A stretch of DNA of 64,000 nt from Elmis aenea. Its lineage: Eukaryota > Arthropoda > Insecta > Coleoptera > Elmidae. A program made the translations under genes and the position numbers. The notes below the pieces were generated by a model. It ran no database searches. It was given only the letters and a program-made list of their open reading frames with translations, and had not been told where the DNA came from. Location: the NCBI GenBank assembly GCA_947652605.1, contig OX393577.1, forward strand, positions 34,475,466-34,539,465, read 5' to 3'. This document shows, piece after piece, positions 1-12,829 of the stretch (position 1 is its first letter; each line of letters starts with the position of its first letter).

Positions 1-1844
1 TGCATGTGCTTTTACATGTCATTAGTCGTAATAATTTTACCACGTTGGCAACATCCGGTAGTTAAAGTTGAACAGTAACGCTTTGCATGTAATCAGCATT
101 TTCATTTACACAATGCAACGGGTCATTCAGCGAAGTAAATCACATTCAAACGGGTTTATGCAGACATCGATTGAGGAGTTAAATTTAAAAATATTCTTAC
201 ATAACCCCTTGCACCAAACTTGTGAAATTGCTGCACTTACCAATAATTAATTGTTTTGCTTACAACACAGGCCCTTGATTATTAATTGAACGAACTGATT
301 GAGTTAGCTGAACACGTAGAATTTAAGCTAAAATTACTATTTCGATTTTTGAAAAACAGTCTTATGATTCGTTTGGGTGATAGAAAAGTTCTTTCCATTT
401 AAAGAATTTTGAAAGAAACAAAAACGAACTATATCAATACTTTCATGAAAAGTGTGGTTATATTTAAGTAAATTTGACATTTAAAGCTCATAATTATAAC
501 CCCTAAAATCAACTTTACACGACTTCCAAACGTCAAGTGTTTTCTTTACGAATTTTCTCTAAATCAAGTAAGTCGCCGCTTGTACGCTGCGGGACTACAA
601 GGTGTAATTTTTGAAAGAATGTTGAGACGGATGTTCAATCGTTTTCGGTCCTGAGATTACAATATGGAGGATAATTCCAAGTCAAATGGATGTCAAATGG
701 ATGACAGAACATTGTGCAAAAAAAAATTATCTTTACGATTCGGGTGCGTCGCGCCAGCTAGAGAATTATTAATTTAGATCTTGATAGCGGTTGTTTAAAG
801 TGAATTTTAAAAAAGCTGGTCTTAGAGAGAAAGGCCGCAACTGTAAGTCAAGCGGTAAGCATGTATTGCCAAGTCTAAGTTTCTAATTGAGAAAGTGCCG
901 ATAAAATTCCAAAAGTTAAAATTTTATTATCCAGATGCTAAATTCTGATTGATCCTTGTATTTCATGATGAAAGGAAATATGCAACATCAAAAATATCAA
1001 AAGTAATATTATTCAGTGCATAGGTACCTAGAAATTTGTTAAGTTTTAAAATTTCGTAAGCTTTATAAACATTCTTGCGTTATAGCAACGCCACTCCTAA
1101 ACAATTTAAAAGTGCATACAAAAAATTCCCAATCAGACATGAAATAAAAAAACTTATATATCAGGTGAAATTGGTGTGCATGTATCATCAAAAAATTAAA
1201 ATAACACCTATATGTGATGGACCCGGATATTGTTTGTTCTTTTGAGTCTACCTGTAAGACATATAGGTATGCAGTATCAAAGTTATTTTTTTGGTTTTCA
1301 CAAGTACACGTATTAAATGAAAACTCTAGGAATACCTTTTGGAAGGAAAATTATTGTTAACGTGGGGGTTTCTCTTTTTACCCCGTGTTTTATATACTTA
1401 CTAAATCAACCTGAAACTACTTCAAAACTGTGGGTTTTGTTGCAAGGAAATCGCTTAATAAAATGATGTTAAGCTTAAAACTATTTATTGCTAATTTACT
1501 TACATATTATATACATCATTGGTTGTATTCACACGTCACTACAAGACTTTACTCTTCTGCCGTCACTACAATAATCCCTTAATTTTTCTTTACTTTTCCT
1601 AATGATTTTTATGCTGAATCTACATAAATTACTGCGTTTCACCCGCGGAGTATATTCAGCCCCGCGCGGCTCATACATCTAATTTGCTGAATTAACGGAA
1701 TACATAACACGCGAGAATTTGGAATATGAAACTAATAAACTGCGGAATGATGTTTTGTCTTTGGAATACAAAAATGTGCAACTGCAACATCATATTTTGG
1801 TAACGAATTATTCCAATTTTAGTTAATTTCCATGAACATTTATA
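1..1844. other. No gene recognised
   Basis: AT-rich sequence. The open frame at 68-250 has no recognisable motif and is treated as chance. No repeat structure was recognised. Confidence 0.5.
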
Positions 1845-2540
1845 TACAGTGTGTCCAAAATGTAACGTAACGGATCAATATCTCGTCTTGTAACAATTTC
1901 ACAAAAAAAAAAGTTGTTTGTGGTAATTTACTACATGACCTTAAATTATTTTCAACTATACAGGGTGTTCCATTTTCGCGCTATATCAAAAACAAAGATT
2001 TTTTTAAATGGAATACCCTGTATATTTTTAGGTCTTCGAATGTCTTTTTTTAACCCCTACTTGAATGTCTATTCATTTTTTGATTTTGTGACAGTGTTGC
2101 CAACTTATTAATTTTTTCCGAAAAATCTGACATAAGTAGGTTTAACTTTAAAACATCGTAGCGACCTCGTTTCTTGAAGTTAAGAAATAAGTATTAACAA
2201 TAATGTTAGTCCGGTTAGGGAGCAACATTTAAATAATAAAAAATTTTAATTTATTGATACAGGGTGTTTACAAAAAAATGCCAAACTTTCCAAACTTCAA
2301 AGTGACATAACTCATTTTTTTCAAATGTAAACACCCTTGTTTATTTATGCTGTTCGATAAAATTTTTTCTCCCCTTCAATTTTTATGCAGGGTGTCCTAT
2401 GTCTAAACCCCGTAGTTGTTGAGATATTCAATACTTTTCAAAAAAGTAGCCATTTAATTGCATTTTTATGCACCGAAGTAGGCCGTGCATATTATGCAAA
2501 ACAAGTGCCAAAATGTAACCAAGTGTCAACTTAACATTTG
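1845..2540. repeat. 'ACAGGGTGT' modular repeat, left block
   Basis: Short modules each begin with a variant of ACAGGGTGTYC at about 1,848, 1,960, 2,262 and 2,388. The first two (1,845-2,035) reappear in reverse orientation at 10,567-10,633 and 9,700-9,865. This boundary motif is common in insect mariner-like and modular MITE arrays. No coding sequence was seen. Confidence 0.6.
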
Positions 2541-2917
2541 AATAAGTTTAGAATTTAAGCGGATATTAATTACGTAATAAAATTAATTGTCTTTATTCAA
2601 AAACTATGAAAAGTGACAAATTGAAAATACATAAAAGATAAACGACTACAATGTTTTCATGTTCGTCCTTCCTTCAGGACGAATGACAAATATAGAGATT
2701 GGGAGTTTTGGGACAAGCCGTAGGCGAGTTTAGTCCAGTAAAAATACTATACAGAGATGTTACGTACAATATTATTTCTCCGTCCTCCAATTACATCTAA
2801 ATCACTATCTTTACCATCCATACTTTAAGAATAACTTTACACTTTAAAATTTGCTTAACGGTAAAACGACGCTTGTCTGACAGCGCAAATCAACAAAATA
2901 ACTCATGATCATGGCGT

Positions 2918-3022
2918 ACAGCTACTTTCCGGCTTAGACCGGTAAAAATAAATCATTACCATGGTAATCAGGTACTTTCTGGCCTAGGCTAGTAAAGATG
3001 TATTTTCCAGCTTAAAAATTGA
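2918..3022 (+). repeat. Short degenerate tandem repeat
   Basis: Three diverged copies of a ~45-bp unit with core CTACTTTCCGGCTTAGACCG, then TACTTTCTGGCCTAGGCTAG, then TATTTTCCAGCTT. A hairpin (TTCGTCCT, then AGGACGAA) lies just upstream at about 2,663-2,682. Confidence 0.5.
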
Positions 3023-3029
3023 TCGGAAA

Positions 3030-3355
3030 CAATAGATTTTCTGGACGGATGCAGAAAAACGCATTTTGATAATATAAACTTTGATATGGAGACTTCTTTA
3101 CGTATACCACGGGTGCACATACTTTTTTATTATAAAGCAAAAAAACTATATTGAAATATGAATAGAGTTTTCTTATAATTTAATGTTAGTAAAGATATTT
3201 ACAATAAATTCTGATGTTTAAAAAAAATAACATAAAATGAAGAAAAATAAAATTTTTCAAATATCCCGGGATTTCCCGGAACATTAAGTATTTCTGGGAA
3301 CATATAAAATAGGCTAAAATGGACCACTATCCCGAAATCCCGGAAAAGAAACCCT
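3030..3355. mobile_element. Partial inverted copy of the CCCGGG-rich element
   Basis: Read in reverse, 3,355 to about 3,170 starts AGGGTTTCTTTTCCGGGAT and continues through a 'tggtccattttag' block and a TTCCGGGAAATCCCGGGA block, matching the left end of the element at 7,481. No second end is visible, so it is truncated. Confidence 0.65.
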
Positions 3356-3359
3356 GGCG

Positions 3360-6300
3360 ATGGCTTCTCAAGTCAGTTATGTGCTAGCTTCCTCCAGAAA
3401 CCGATCATCTACTAGTATAAAGCTTAGTTTTCCTCCAACGTCTCCGCTTTTTTCCTTGTTTTGCTTCTTTTTAAGGCAAATATGTAAATATATGATGAAG
3501 TTTTTAGCAGAAACATATTCACATATTCCACTCCAACTAATTTAAAGTATGAGCGAACGGTCACCCAAACGTCACTTTGATCACTACCACTGATTGTTAT
3601 TAAGATTTGGTGATCGGTAAATAAATCAGTTCGTGGTTCGGTTCGCCTTTCTGTTGCGGTGGACTGTAACCATCTTTAGATGTTTCCCAAATTACAATTC
3701 GATACGGTTGATGATTAAACTATTTCTTTACTTTTTATAGTTCTTAAGATATAAAGACTGAGAAGTTTTCGTTGGCACACCCTTTATTATAAACCTATGG
3801 TGATTCATAACGAATACAAAATAAACTGCTCCATTATACAACACTAAAGCGATGTGTGAGTACTTTTCATAGCTTTTTTCAAACGATATATAAAAATATG
3901 AATTCACAACACAGCTTTAAAAAGGAAAAAAGCACTTATGGCATTCATTTATGCTGCATATCCTTCCCCAACAATTTGTCAGTATATGCGTCAATCCCTT
4001 GCAAAGCATCAGAAGGAATTGCAAAGCGAATTCTATATCCACGACACGTATCTCTTTTCAAATGGCAGAAACTGACACTCTGACACGTTTGTTGGAATGG
4101 GGACAAGAACCGGCAACTTTAAGAATACTGAGTGAGCAACATATTCATTATATCAATATATATATGTTATTTATATCGAGGGTTTATGATACATTTAATT
4201 CTGGCTATTTTAATTTCATTAAGTGTATATTAAATTGCATTTTTAACCAAATAATTCCGTATAATGATATTGAATTGAATTAAGGGCCAACCGACAAAAT
4301 ATATTTCGAAGTTAATTAAATGATCACTTTAATTTACTGCATACATTTTTATGTTATAAAACTAATGATAGCTGAGCAACAACTAAAAGGTCGTTATTAA
4401 TGTCCTTGTGCAGTCTTAAGGTTTCATAACTTAAAAATTATTTATTTATTTAATTGCATTTCAGCAAAATGTTAGGAATATTATATTTGGCGTTAAGGAC
4501 TCTAAGTTGATACAGTACTATTAAGCAAGATGATGCGCTATCGATAAAAATTATTTATGAAGTTTATTTTAACATACTTATAAATTTAGAGAGTTTGACC
4601 GACCTCTTGGTCACTTAAACCCCCTTTGAAATTTCTTATATATATTCAAATAAAAACACCGTTTAGAGTCTAAACGGTGTTTTCAAAACTTTAGACGCTT
4701 TTAGGACTGTGATAATTAGGGCGATTTAGAGTATTTCCGAAAATCAACTGCAAAACCCATTTGTCAAAGTTGAGAATCGCATCTCAGTTTGTGTATCTAT
4801 GTAATGACAGTAGATAAGTCGAGAATTAATAATCTTAAGAATACATAAAACTAACAAACTTTTTCCTTTGTCTTTTTATAGATCATGTATAAAACGAAAG
4901 TAATGAAAATTTAAAACTGCTGAAGGACCGACCCTGTATATGTTTTGCACACTGTTTAGACGTCAAAAACATAATAAAAAGATTGATTTAGCAAACTTCA
5001 ACGTAGTTGTAACGTTAAAACCGATATAAATGTTAGAGATTTCGTTATAGATAATAATCACATTAAAAGTTGAAAAATACATTAAACAAATTTTATTAAA
5101 AAGCAACTAGAAAATAGGCAGCCAAAGTATATATTTCGACATCTTTATCATTTGCACCTGCCACTCTAGACGGAAAAGTTCAGGAAGAGTTGAAAACAAC
5201 TTCGCGAACAGGTGTACCGTAAAATGTCAAAACGGTGGCGAGAGATCCGATGAAATAACATTCCGCTAAAAGCATTTCCGGATCAGCGACCGACTTCAGG
5301 ATCGTAGGATGGAAATAGCTAGTCGATATAGCTGCTATTCAATTTTCTCAAATAAAATTTTTTACGTTATTATTCAAGTTAAGTTTTGAATGTAATTCTG
5401 ATTTAACCCCAACTGTAAAAGTAGATTAATAACAAAACAACTTATGTAATTTTTATGTAAAACTTACTAAACATTTGTAAATATAAACATAAATGTAGTA
5501 ATAAGGTAAATTGAGATTTACAAAAGTTTTTATGCTATTGAAAGAGATAAAGTTTTTAATAGTTTGGTCTTTTCAATTTGTTAAAAATAACTCCAGTGTT
5601 CATTTTTGACAATTTCTAGAACGAATTGTTGAACATCTAACAAAAATAAAATTTTCACTTTATAATTTACTTTGAAAAATTATCCTAAAGAAGGTTGTTT
5701 AATCTAATTTTAATCTACAAGATAATTAAAAGTTTCTTCGTTATGTCATTGCTCGTGCTGTGTATAAAGTTTGGTAGAGTACTAAGTATAATGAATAATT
5801 TACTTCTTAATCATGAAAGTAATAATTAACTGTATGAACTATGTTGGTTTTGTAACTTATTACAACGAAGAAACTTCAAAGAATACCTAAAAACCTTACT
5901 CGTTCCAAAACAAATGCAAACAAATACTAAAATTAATTATTAACATTCAAGTATGTAGAGAACATTTCTATGATTATCTTAATATTCGTTACAGATAAGA
6001 GATAATTGTGTGAAGTTGACGCGTCAAATGTTGGCGCGAATTCCAAAATTGGTGTCATCAAATGCCGCTAAAGTTAGGCCACAAAATTATTTCATTTTGC
6101 TCCGCTAGTTCACATAGAAAATCAAACACGTAAACAGTGTTAAGTATTAGCTCAAATGTTTAAAATTGATTCAATTTTATTAGCACATACTACGTGCCAC
6201 AAAAATTTCTTATAATCCTTTTTTGGTTGACGATATACAACCACGTATATAATACATCAATTTGCAATTTCTATCATCTTTAAGCGTTCGATTTGTGTCA

Positions 6301-6640
6301 CAAAAAAATCACTTCCTGTTCTGCAATTACGCATATGACGTTCCACCTTCACGTCAGTACGAGGTGTACAAGCCAATAACATATCTGTATTCATAAATAA
6401 AAAGAGTATAATATAAGATATAAAAGAATAAAGTTACAACACAATATGGATCAAGTTATTAAACGGTAAATTTAGGTCTCATATTGATGAATAAATATTT
6501 AAAATGTTTATGATTTTGATTACCAAAGATGAGGCTAATAATAATAATAATGTTGTGTGACAATTATTGCATCCAATTTTTGGAGTCTTCCCGGTCCATA
6601 ATTACTCGTTTAGTGGCCAGTTTCGAAAAACAGTACTGTT
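3360..6640. other. No gene recognised
   Basis: AT-rich stretch with short chance frames (3,360-3,545; 3,856-4,283) without family motifs. It contains the 31-bp palindrome at 4,653 and an (ATA)n run near 6,539-6,551. Confidence 0.5.
4653..4683. repeat. 31-bp near-perfect palindrome
   Basis: The 15-bp arm AAAACACCGTTTAGA is followed by one G and its perfect reverse complement. It has the shape of a rho-independent terminator, but this is nuclear animal DNA. It is isolated in otherwise unannotated AT-rich sequence. Confidence 0.8.
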
Positions 6641-7010
6641 CAGTAGGGGTGGGCGATATCGAAATTATATCAAATATCAATAACTATTGACATCGATAAC
6701 ATCAAACAATCGCCACACCACATTCGCGCACCACTTTCTATGCATTCTAAGGTTTTCTAATTCATTCTCACTCATCTTAAATTAATTAATTAATTAATAG
6801 TAGGTACATTGTTTATGACGTTTTCTGAATTTAATAAAACAAGTTTTCGAGATATTTCAAAAGCCTGCTAGTTTAATTCGATTAAATATTGTGTTTGTAT
6901 CCGTAAATTATCAAGAAAACCGCAATAACTCGAGAAATACTGATTTTAGACATATTTGAGATTTAATTGTTTTTGAAGGTTATAACATTATCAGCAAGAA
7001 AATTTAAAAA

Positions 7011-9437
7011 TATACAGGGTGCCCATTTTTCTAACCTGCTGTATGGGTAACGCCGTTAATATTGGAGATACAGAACGTTTAAATTAGCAAATTTGTGCAG
7101 AATTTAAAGGGAAATCTAATGCCATTTTTAAATTTGACCTACGTCATTAACTTTTTAAAATATTTTGAAAAAACTGAAAAAGGTCGATTTTTTCAAACTT
7201 CAATAATTCCGTAACCATATAAGTTAGAACAAAAATAAAAATTGGCTTTTGTAGATATTTTTACGTAGATTTTTAATATATTAACGAAATTTTCATAGCA
7301 CTCTCGATTTCCGAGTTATAGCACAAACTTGAATTTTTTTAAATGGAAGTCATAGTTGGCTGTGGTCTTATTAAAAAGGTTATTTTTTTCTCGTTTCAAT
7401 GATATAAGGTTTGTGATGCTTTACTGTTGTACTTTTTCTTTAAATAAGCAAAAATCATTTTACATGTTCACTGCCTACTAGGGTTTCTTTCCCGAGATCC
7501 CGGGATCCCGGGAACCCGGGATTCCGGTCCATTTTAAGCTATTTTATATTTCCCGGGAAATGCTTTTTGTCCCGGGAATTCCCGGGATTTTAAAAAAGTA
7601 TTGTTTTCGTTTATTTTGTGCTAAGATCTTTGTAATACTATCGTAACATCAGAATTTTATGCTTAAAATGTCTTTACTAACAGTAAATTATGAAAAAACT
7701 TCAAAAGAATTTTTCTCTTTTAGTATGGCGCAAAGAAGCCCGGTCTCCATTACAAAGTTAATATCTTCAAAATACTTTTACAGTTTTATTTTTGTGTACC
7801 CTGATAATTCAAAGCAAAATAGCTTATAAATGAAATTTTATTGATAATAATTATGTTTCTTTGCTGCTAGATGCTCTCAAGACAATTTCACCTACATCAA
7901 TAGAGACTTAAAGAGCATTTTATGCAGCAGAACTTTTTGTTAATAAATTAAGAAAAAGACTAATTGACTGAAGCACAGATCACCTTTGTTTTCTTAAATT
8001 ACATTACAAAAATTCATTGTAAAAATTATATTATTGTATTCATAAATATGAAACTGCAATAGAAAGGTTATAATTACCAAATGTATGTTTCTCTCACCAA
8101 TATTATTGAATTATTTGTAATAATCATGGAGCAAAATGTATTACATAAATGACGTGGAGTTGTTTTTAAGTAATAAACCGCTCCCTTAATTTGTTGGGTT
8201 ATTTATTTAAAAATATTGACATAATTTATTACATCCCGGGATCCCGGGAAATCCCGGGACAAAGACCGATTTCTTCCCGGAATCCCGGGACAAGCAAAAT
8301 GGTCAAATATGAGAAACCTTACTGCCTACTAATAGATGGGAGTTATCCCGTGTTGATGTTCTTTTTTTTTTTTCGATGTGACATTTAAGAGTTGTCTCTT
8401 ATTGTTAGTGTAGCAGTTATTAGCCAGTTACAAATTTTAAAAACAAAACCTCAGAGTTTGTCAAATAAAATTTATTGTTTGTTATACGTATGTCTCTGTC
8501 TCGTGTTGATCAAAATTTATGTTTATTATAAATTTCAAAAACAAAGTTTTCTAATGAAGAAATATTATCAGGCTTTTTGGTATACCCGTATTTTTTGAAA
8601 TTGGTTTCTAATAACGAAAATAATTTCTTTCTTGGTTGGCTCCTTTCCATAAATCTTTGCAAATACATTTCACTTGAATTTCTACTATTTCTATTACAAG
8701 CGTAGTAATAGAAAAGAAAAGCATGTGGTTTTTTCTTCATTAGAACACATTGTTTTTGAAATTTACAATAAAGTCAATCAAAAATTTTGATCAACACGAG
8801 AAAGAGATTTATACGTAAAACAAACAATAAATTATATTTGACAAACTCTGAGGTTTTGTTTTTAAAATTTGTAACTGGCTAATAACTGCTACACTAACAA
8901 TAAGAGACCACTCTTAAATGTCACATCGAAAAAAAAGAACATTAACACGGGATAACTTTCATCTATTAGTAGGCTGTGAACATGTAAAATGATTTTTGCT
9001 TATTTAAAGAAAAACTACAACAGTAAAGCATAACAAACCTTATATCATTGAAACGAGAAAAAAATAACCTTTTTAATAAGACCACAGCCAACTATGACTT
9101 CCATTTAAAAAAATGCAAGTTTGTGCTATAACTCGGAAATCGAGAGTGCTATGAAAATTTCGTTAACATATTAAGAATCTACGTAAAAATATCTACAAAA
9201 GCCAATTTTTATTTTTGTTCTAACTCATATGGTTACGGAATTATTCAAGTTTGAAAAAATCGACCATTTTCAGTTTTTTCAAAATACTTCAAAAAGTTGA
9301 TGACGTAGGTCAAATTTAAAAATGGTATCAGATTTCCCTTTATATTCTGCACAAATTTGCTAGTTTAAACGTTTCTGTATCTCCAATATTAACGGCGTTA
9401 CTCATACAACAGGTTAGAAAAATGGGCACCCTGTATA
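7011..9437. mobile_element. Large foldback element with about 700-bp arms
   Basis: The left arm (7,011-7,480 continued at 8,321-8,556) and right arm (about 8,733-9,437) are reverse complements over about 700 bp with scattered mismatches. The outer ends read TATACAGGGTGCCCATTTTT. The left arm is interrupted by an 840-bp insertion. Open frames within the arms are not conserved as genes. Such a structure would form a very stable hairpin. Confidence 0.82.
7481..8320. mobile_element. CCCGGG-rich non-autonomous element inserted in the foldback arm
   Basis: It is flanked by a 10-11-bp duplication ACTGCCTACTA at 7,470-7,480 and 8,321-8,331. The other foldback arm preserves the uninterrupted site. 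Short inverted ends read GGGTTTCT and AGAAACC. Both subterminal regions carry repeated palindromic CCCGGGA/TCCCGGG motifs (about 7,495-7,590 and 8,233-8,292). The interior is AT-rich and non-coding. A partial relative is at about 3,030-3,355. Confidence 0.78.
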
Positions 9438-9439
9438 GA

Positions 9440-10640
9440 GTGTTCAATTTAAAAAACTGACTTATTCGTGTTTGAAGTTTGACTAAAAGGACCAAGCATA
9501 AGGAACACTCTGTGTATTATTTTAAAATTTTAAATAGTCAACAACCATTTTGTCACCATTGTCCTACAAAGTTTCAAAGAAATTCATTCTGACATAGCCA
9601 AAATGTGAAATATCATTATTTTTTTAGACTCATGTTTCCGTCAATATTTTTATAAACTTACATAACTCAAAAACGACTGATTTTAGATACATGAAACCTA
9701 AATATTTTCGAAAGAGAATTCTATAATACATCTTAAAATTATAAAATATACTGGGTGTTCTATTTAAAAAAACACAGTGACGTATCGGTGCGCAAAACCA
9801 AAACACTGTGTATATTCTATAGTTGAAAATAATATAAGGTTTTGTAGTTAATGACCACAAACAACTTTTTTGTGCGATCGTACTAGAAACAGTTGTTTGA
9901 CGGACGCGTTAGCAACCATAAAGTACTGCATTTCCGGCCCTATCCTTAGCAATGGCCGAAAAAGTCTTTTCGGCCGCTACAGCGTACGAAAAAGATCATT
10001 TGCATTAAGCAGAACGGAAAGCGCATGTGCGTGTCTGAATATAAGTTCTCTGAGATTATGGCTTACCCGCTAAGGGTAGTGACGTAGAGGTCTTTAGGTT
10101 GTTAACTGTCAGGTAGTTTATAACCTAATATTTTCGTGTTGATACTGTTACTGAATACTGTTCTATTATTGTCAATTATACTATGTATTAATAAATAAAT
10201 ATATAATATGGTACACGTTATGTAATTAATAATTAATCAATGTTTAAATTTATGAATAAAACATTACAATCGCACAAAAACAGGTTATTTAAATTATGTA
10301 CCTACAGAATTATGCAAGTACGTTTCCACCGCTAACAGTATACGCCGTCATCTGTCAGTGACAGAATGTCATGTAGTTTCTAAACTATATTTTTGAAAAA
10401 TACTAAAACTTTAAATTGTTTTTAATTCGATCGCACAAAAAATGTAACATGCACCTCGGCCAAAACGTACTTTTTCGTCCTTGCCTGTTTGCTGGCTGAG
10501 ACGCGGCCTAAAAAGTTACACGTTTTGGCCTTGATACATAAATAACTATTATTAAAAATTTGTTTTTGTAAAGTTGTTACAAGACGAGATATTGATTCGT
10601 AACGTTACTTTTTGTACACACTGTATATAAATATGTATAT
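9440..10640. repeat. 'ACAGGGTGT' modular repeat, right block (inverted)
   Basis: Reverse-complement modules match 1,845-2,035. Segment 10,567-10,633 matches 1,845-1,920, and 9,700-9,865 matches the continuation. They are separated by the MITE at 9,866-10,442 and about 120 bp of other sequence. Further boundary motifs occur near 9,495, 9,753 and 9,800. Confidence 0.6.
9866..10442. mobile_element. MITE with TTTTTTGTGCGATCG ends
   Basis: A perfect 15-bp inverted pair lies at 9,866-9,880 and 10,428-10,442. The interior is unrelated to the flanking modules and contains a short GC-richer patch (about 9,900-10,070). It interrupts the module whose halves lie at 9,440-9,865 and 10,567-10,633. The frame at 9,870-10,073 begins in the terminal repeat and is not considered a gene. 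Confidence 0.7.
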
Positions 10641-11299
10641 TCATCCAACTGATAACATGGTGTTGTCTGTAATAATAATGTCTTATTATTATTCCACCGT
10701 AATATTATACAAATGGGTCCATGTGATTTCAATTGTAATGAAGTACATTGCTTTTTGCGTAAATTTTCTTGCTGCTTTCAGTGTACCTGTAAAATTGCAT
10801 TCTAAAGCGAAATAAATGTGCCTACATATTAATGTTATATTACCCTTAAATATATTTTCATTTATTTACGAGCACCTATACTGCTTTAAATGCTGTAATT
10901 ACTGATTAACTGGGTTCTAATTCGTAATATGGTAATTATATCGATATATCGCCCACCCCTACTGTTGGAGAGTAATCATAACGTGTGTGAAGTTGTAGCC
11001 GAGGAACTGACAACGTTCACAACGATTTCGGGACCGTCTCTGCAAAATACCTTCAAAAAAGATTTACTTGTGTATCCATGTAAGATACAGTTGACTCAAA
11101 AACTTCAGCCTTGAGACCAAAAACGCCGTCGTAAGTACAATAATTTTATTCTATTCGTCTCTAATAAGAAAATCACAATGAGCTACCAAGTCTATTTCAA
11201 TCTCAGCGGTTCTGTTTACAAACAAAATAGCCGCTTGTGGCACTGAAAAATTATTGACAAGCGGCTCAACAACGACCATTAAAATTTTACAAAATTACT

Positions 11300-11745
11300 G
11301 TGTGGTGTGAAATTTCGTCAGGAGGTATAATTGGAAATTATTTATTAAAAAACGCGACCCTTAACGCTATAACTATTATGGTCGACCTCAACCATGCCAT
11401 GATCAAAAAGTTTCTGTCACATCAAGTGGATAAACTGAATTTGAAAAACAAGCGATTTTAGTCAAATGGTGCTACATATCACACAGCTTAAGCCACAATC
11501 CAAATTTTGAAGCGGTGACATCGAGTGGCCGCCAAGATCTCCTAATTTAACCGCTCCAAACGTTATGCTGTGCAGCTCTCGTAAAGAAAGTGTTAACAAG
11601 CCAACATCGATAGAATTACTAAAGAGCAAATTCAAACAGCAATAATTAAAATATCGACTGCAATTTATGTAAATATGGTGAAAAATGCTCTTAAAAAAGT
11701 TCGCATTCGTGTGGAAACAAGAGGCGAGCATTTGACCCATATTTA
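11300..11745 (+). pseudogene. Mariner transposase relic (C-terminal part)
   Basis: A plus-strand reading with stops keeps the order of a mariner-type DDE transposase end: NGATYHTA (about 11,467-11,490), a decayed WPPRSPDL-like region, then QANIDRITKEQIQTAIIK and a final KKVRIRVETRGEHLTHI. Family motifs of the form QDGATCHTA and RGGHL are recognisable despite decay. The minus-strand open frame here is a shadow. It is non-functional. Confidence 0.65.
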
Positions 11746-11749
11746 ATTC

Positions 11750-12829
11750 TACAAATAATTGCAGGGTCTAAATCTCTAAATAAAGCAATTATTATAAAAT
11801 ATTTCTTGTTTTGTATTTAATATAATGTCAAATGAAAGTTGTAAAGTTAAATTTTTGACATTTTAAACATTTCTCATTGGTAAAATAAAAGGTACTTTCC
11901 GACCTACTTGTTACAAAACTGTTACCTGTTACATTATGTGCCACACAGAAAACTTAAATAACAATTCATAAACGTATACAAAATACCATTCAAAGTTTAC
12001 TTCAATTCATTAAAGTTTAGTAAAATATCGGTGTATTATTTTGTATCGCATATTATCCGCTTTCAGAATGCTTGGGTTAGTTCCCCCTCGCTTTCAATTA
12101 TTCCGTCTCGAATTAATCTAACATAATGGCAGTTGGTAAAATGAAACCTTGCATCGCATTGGCGCAATTATTCGTTTGAAGAAATTCTTTAATTTGCTTT
12201 CAACGCAACGAACTGCAAACACCTGGTGTCCCTTTCTGATCTAAATAAAACTCGAGTCTATTTATTTTGAAATTTAATTTCTCTTTAAGTAACTGTTTAA
12301 AGTTTATGAGGTAATAATTTCACGCTAGCAAACGCAAGGGCTTTGACTGTAATAAAGTTTTCTGCTTTTCATAAAATTTAATAAACGAAGGTTAATGATA
12401 TACAGTTTGTTGTGATATTGCGTAAACCATCTTGTACCGGTATGATAAGCGATGTTTATTATAAAAACCAGATATTGTAAACAGATTATATGTAGAGTAA
12501 AGTGCCCTAATATGGAACAGTTACTTATTATGGAATACATCAGTTTTATGACAATGAATAAGATATCTGTGGAAAAGTATATGTGCCTATTTGTTCATCG
12601 ATCACACATTCCCAAATGTAAATAAGTTAAAAAATATTCACTAGATTACATAACAAAGGTTACAGCAATTGTTTTATTTGCCGTCAATCGGTATAGATAA
12701 AATATTTTTAAAAAAAGTTAATAATTGTTTTTTACACCAAAGTCATGTCCTAAAGAACCTTAAATTAATTATCAAATACCAGAATTACCATTTGAGAAAT
12801 TAGAAATTGTCAATTTGCTAACAAAAACT
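11750..12829. other. No gene recognised
   Basis: AT-rich sequence between the mariner and Gypsy relics. The minus frame at 12,325-12,540 has no recognisable domain. Confidence 0.45.

Larger units (their letters stand above)
6641..10964. mobile_element. hAT-like element, about 4.3 kb nest
   Basis: A perfect 19-bp inverted pair, CAGTAGGGGTGGGCGATAT at 6,641-6,659 and its reverse complement at 10,946-10,964, bounds the stretch. This terminal sequence is typical of hAT elements. The flanks give only a partial 8-bp duplication (CTGTTCAG against CTGTTGGA if the end is taken as TAGGGG), so the boundary is likely but not proven. No transposase is recognisable inside. The interior is a foldback element (7,011-9,437), a MITE (9,866-10,442) and further modules. 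Confidence 0.6.

Noticed and set aside
8191..8740. Open frames on both strands around 8.2-8.7 kb
   Set aside because: They lie in the foldback arms and the CCCGGG insertion; no protein motif and no conservation between arms.
11462..11740. 92-aa minus-strand open frame
   Set aside because: Antisense to the mariner transposase relic, whose plus-strand motifs explain the sequence.
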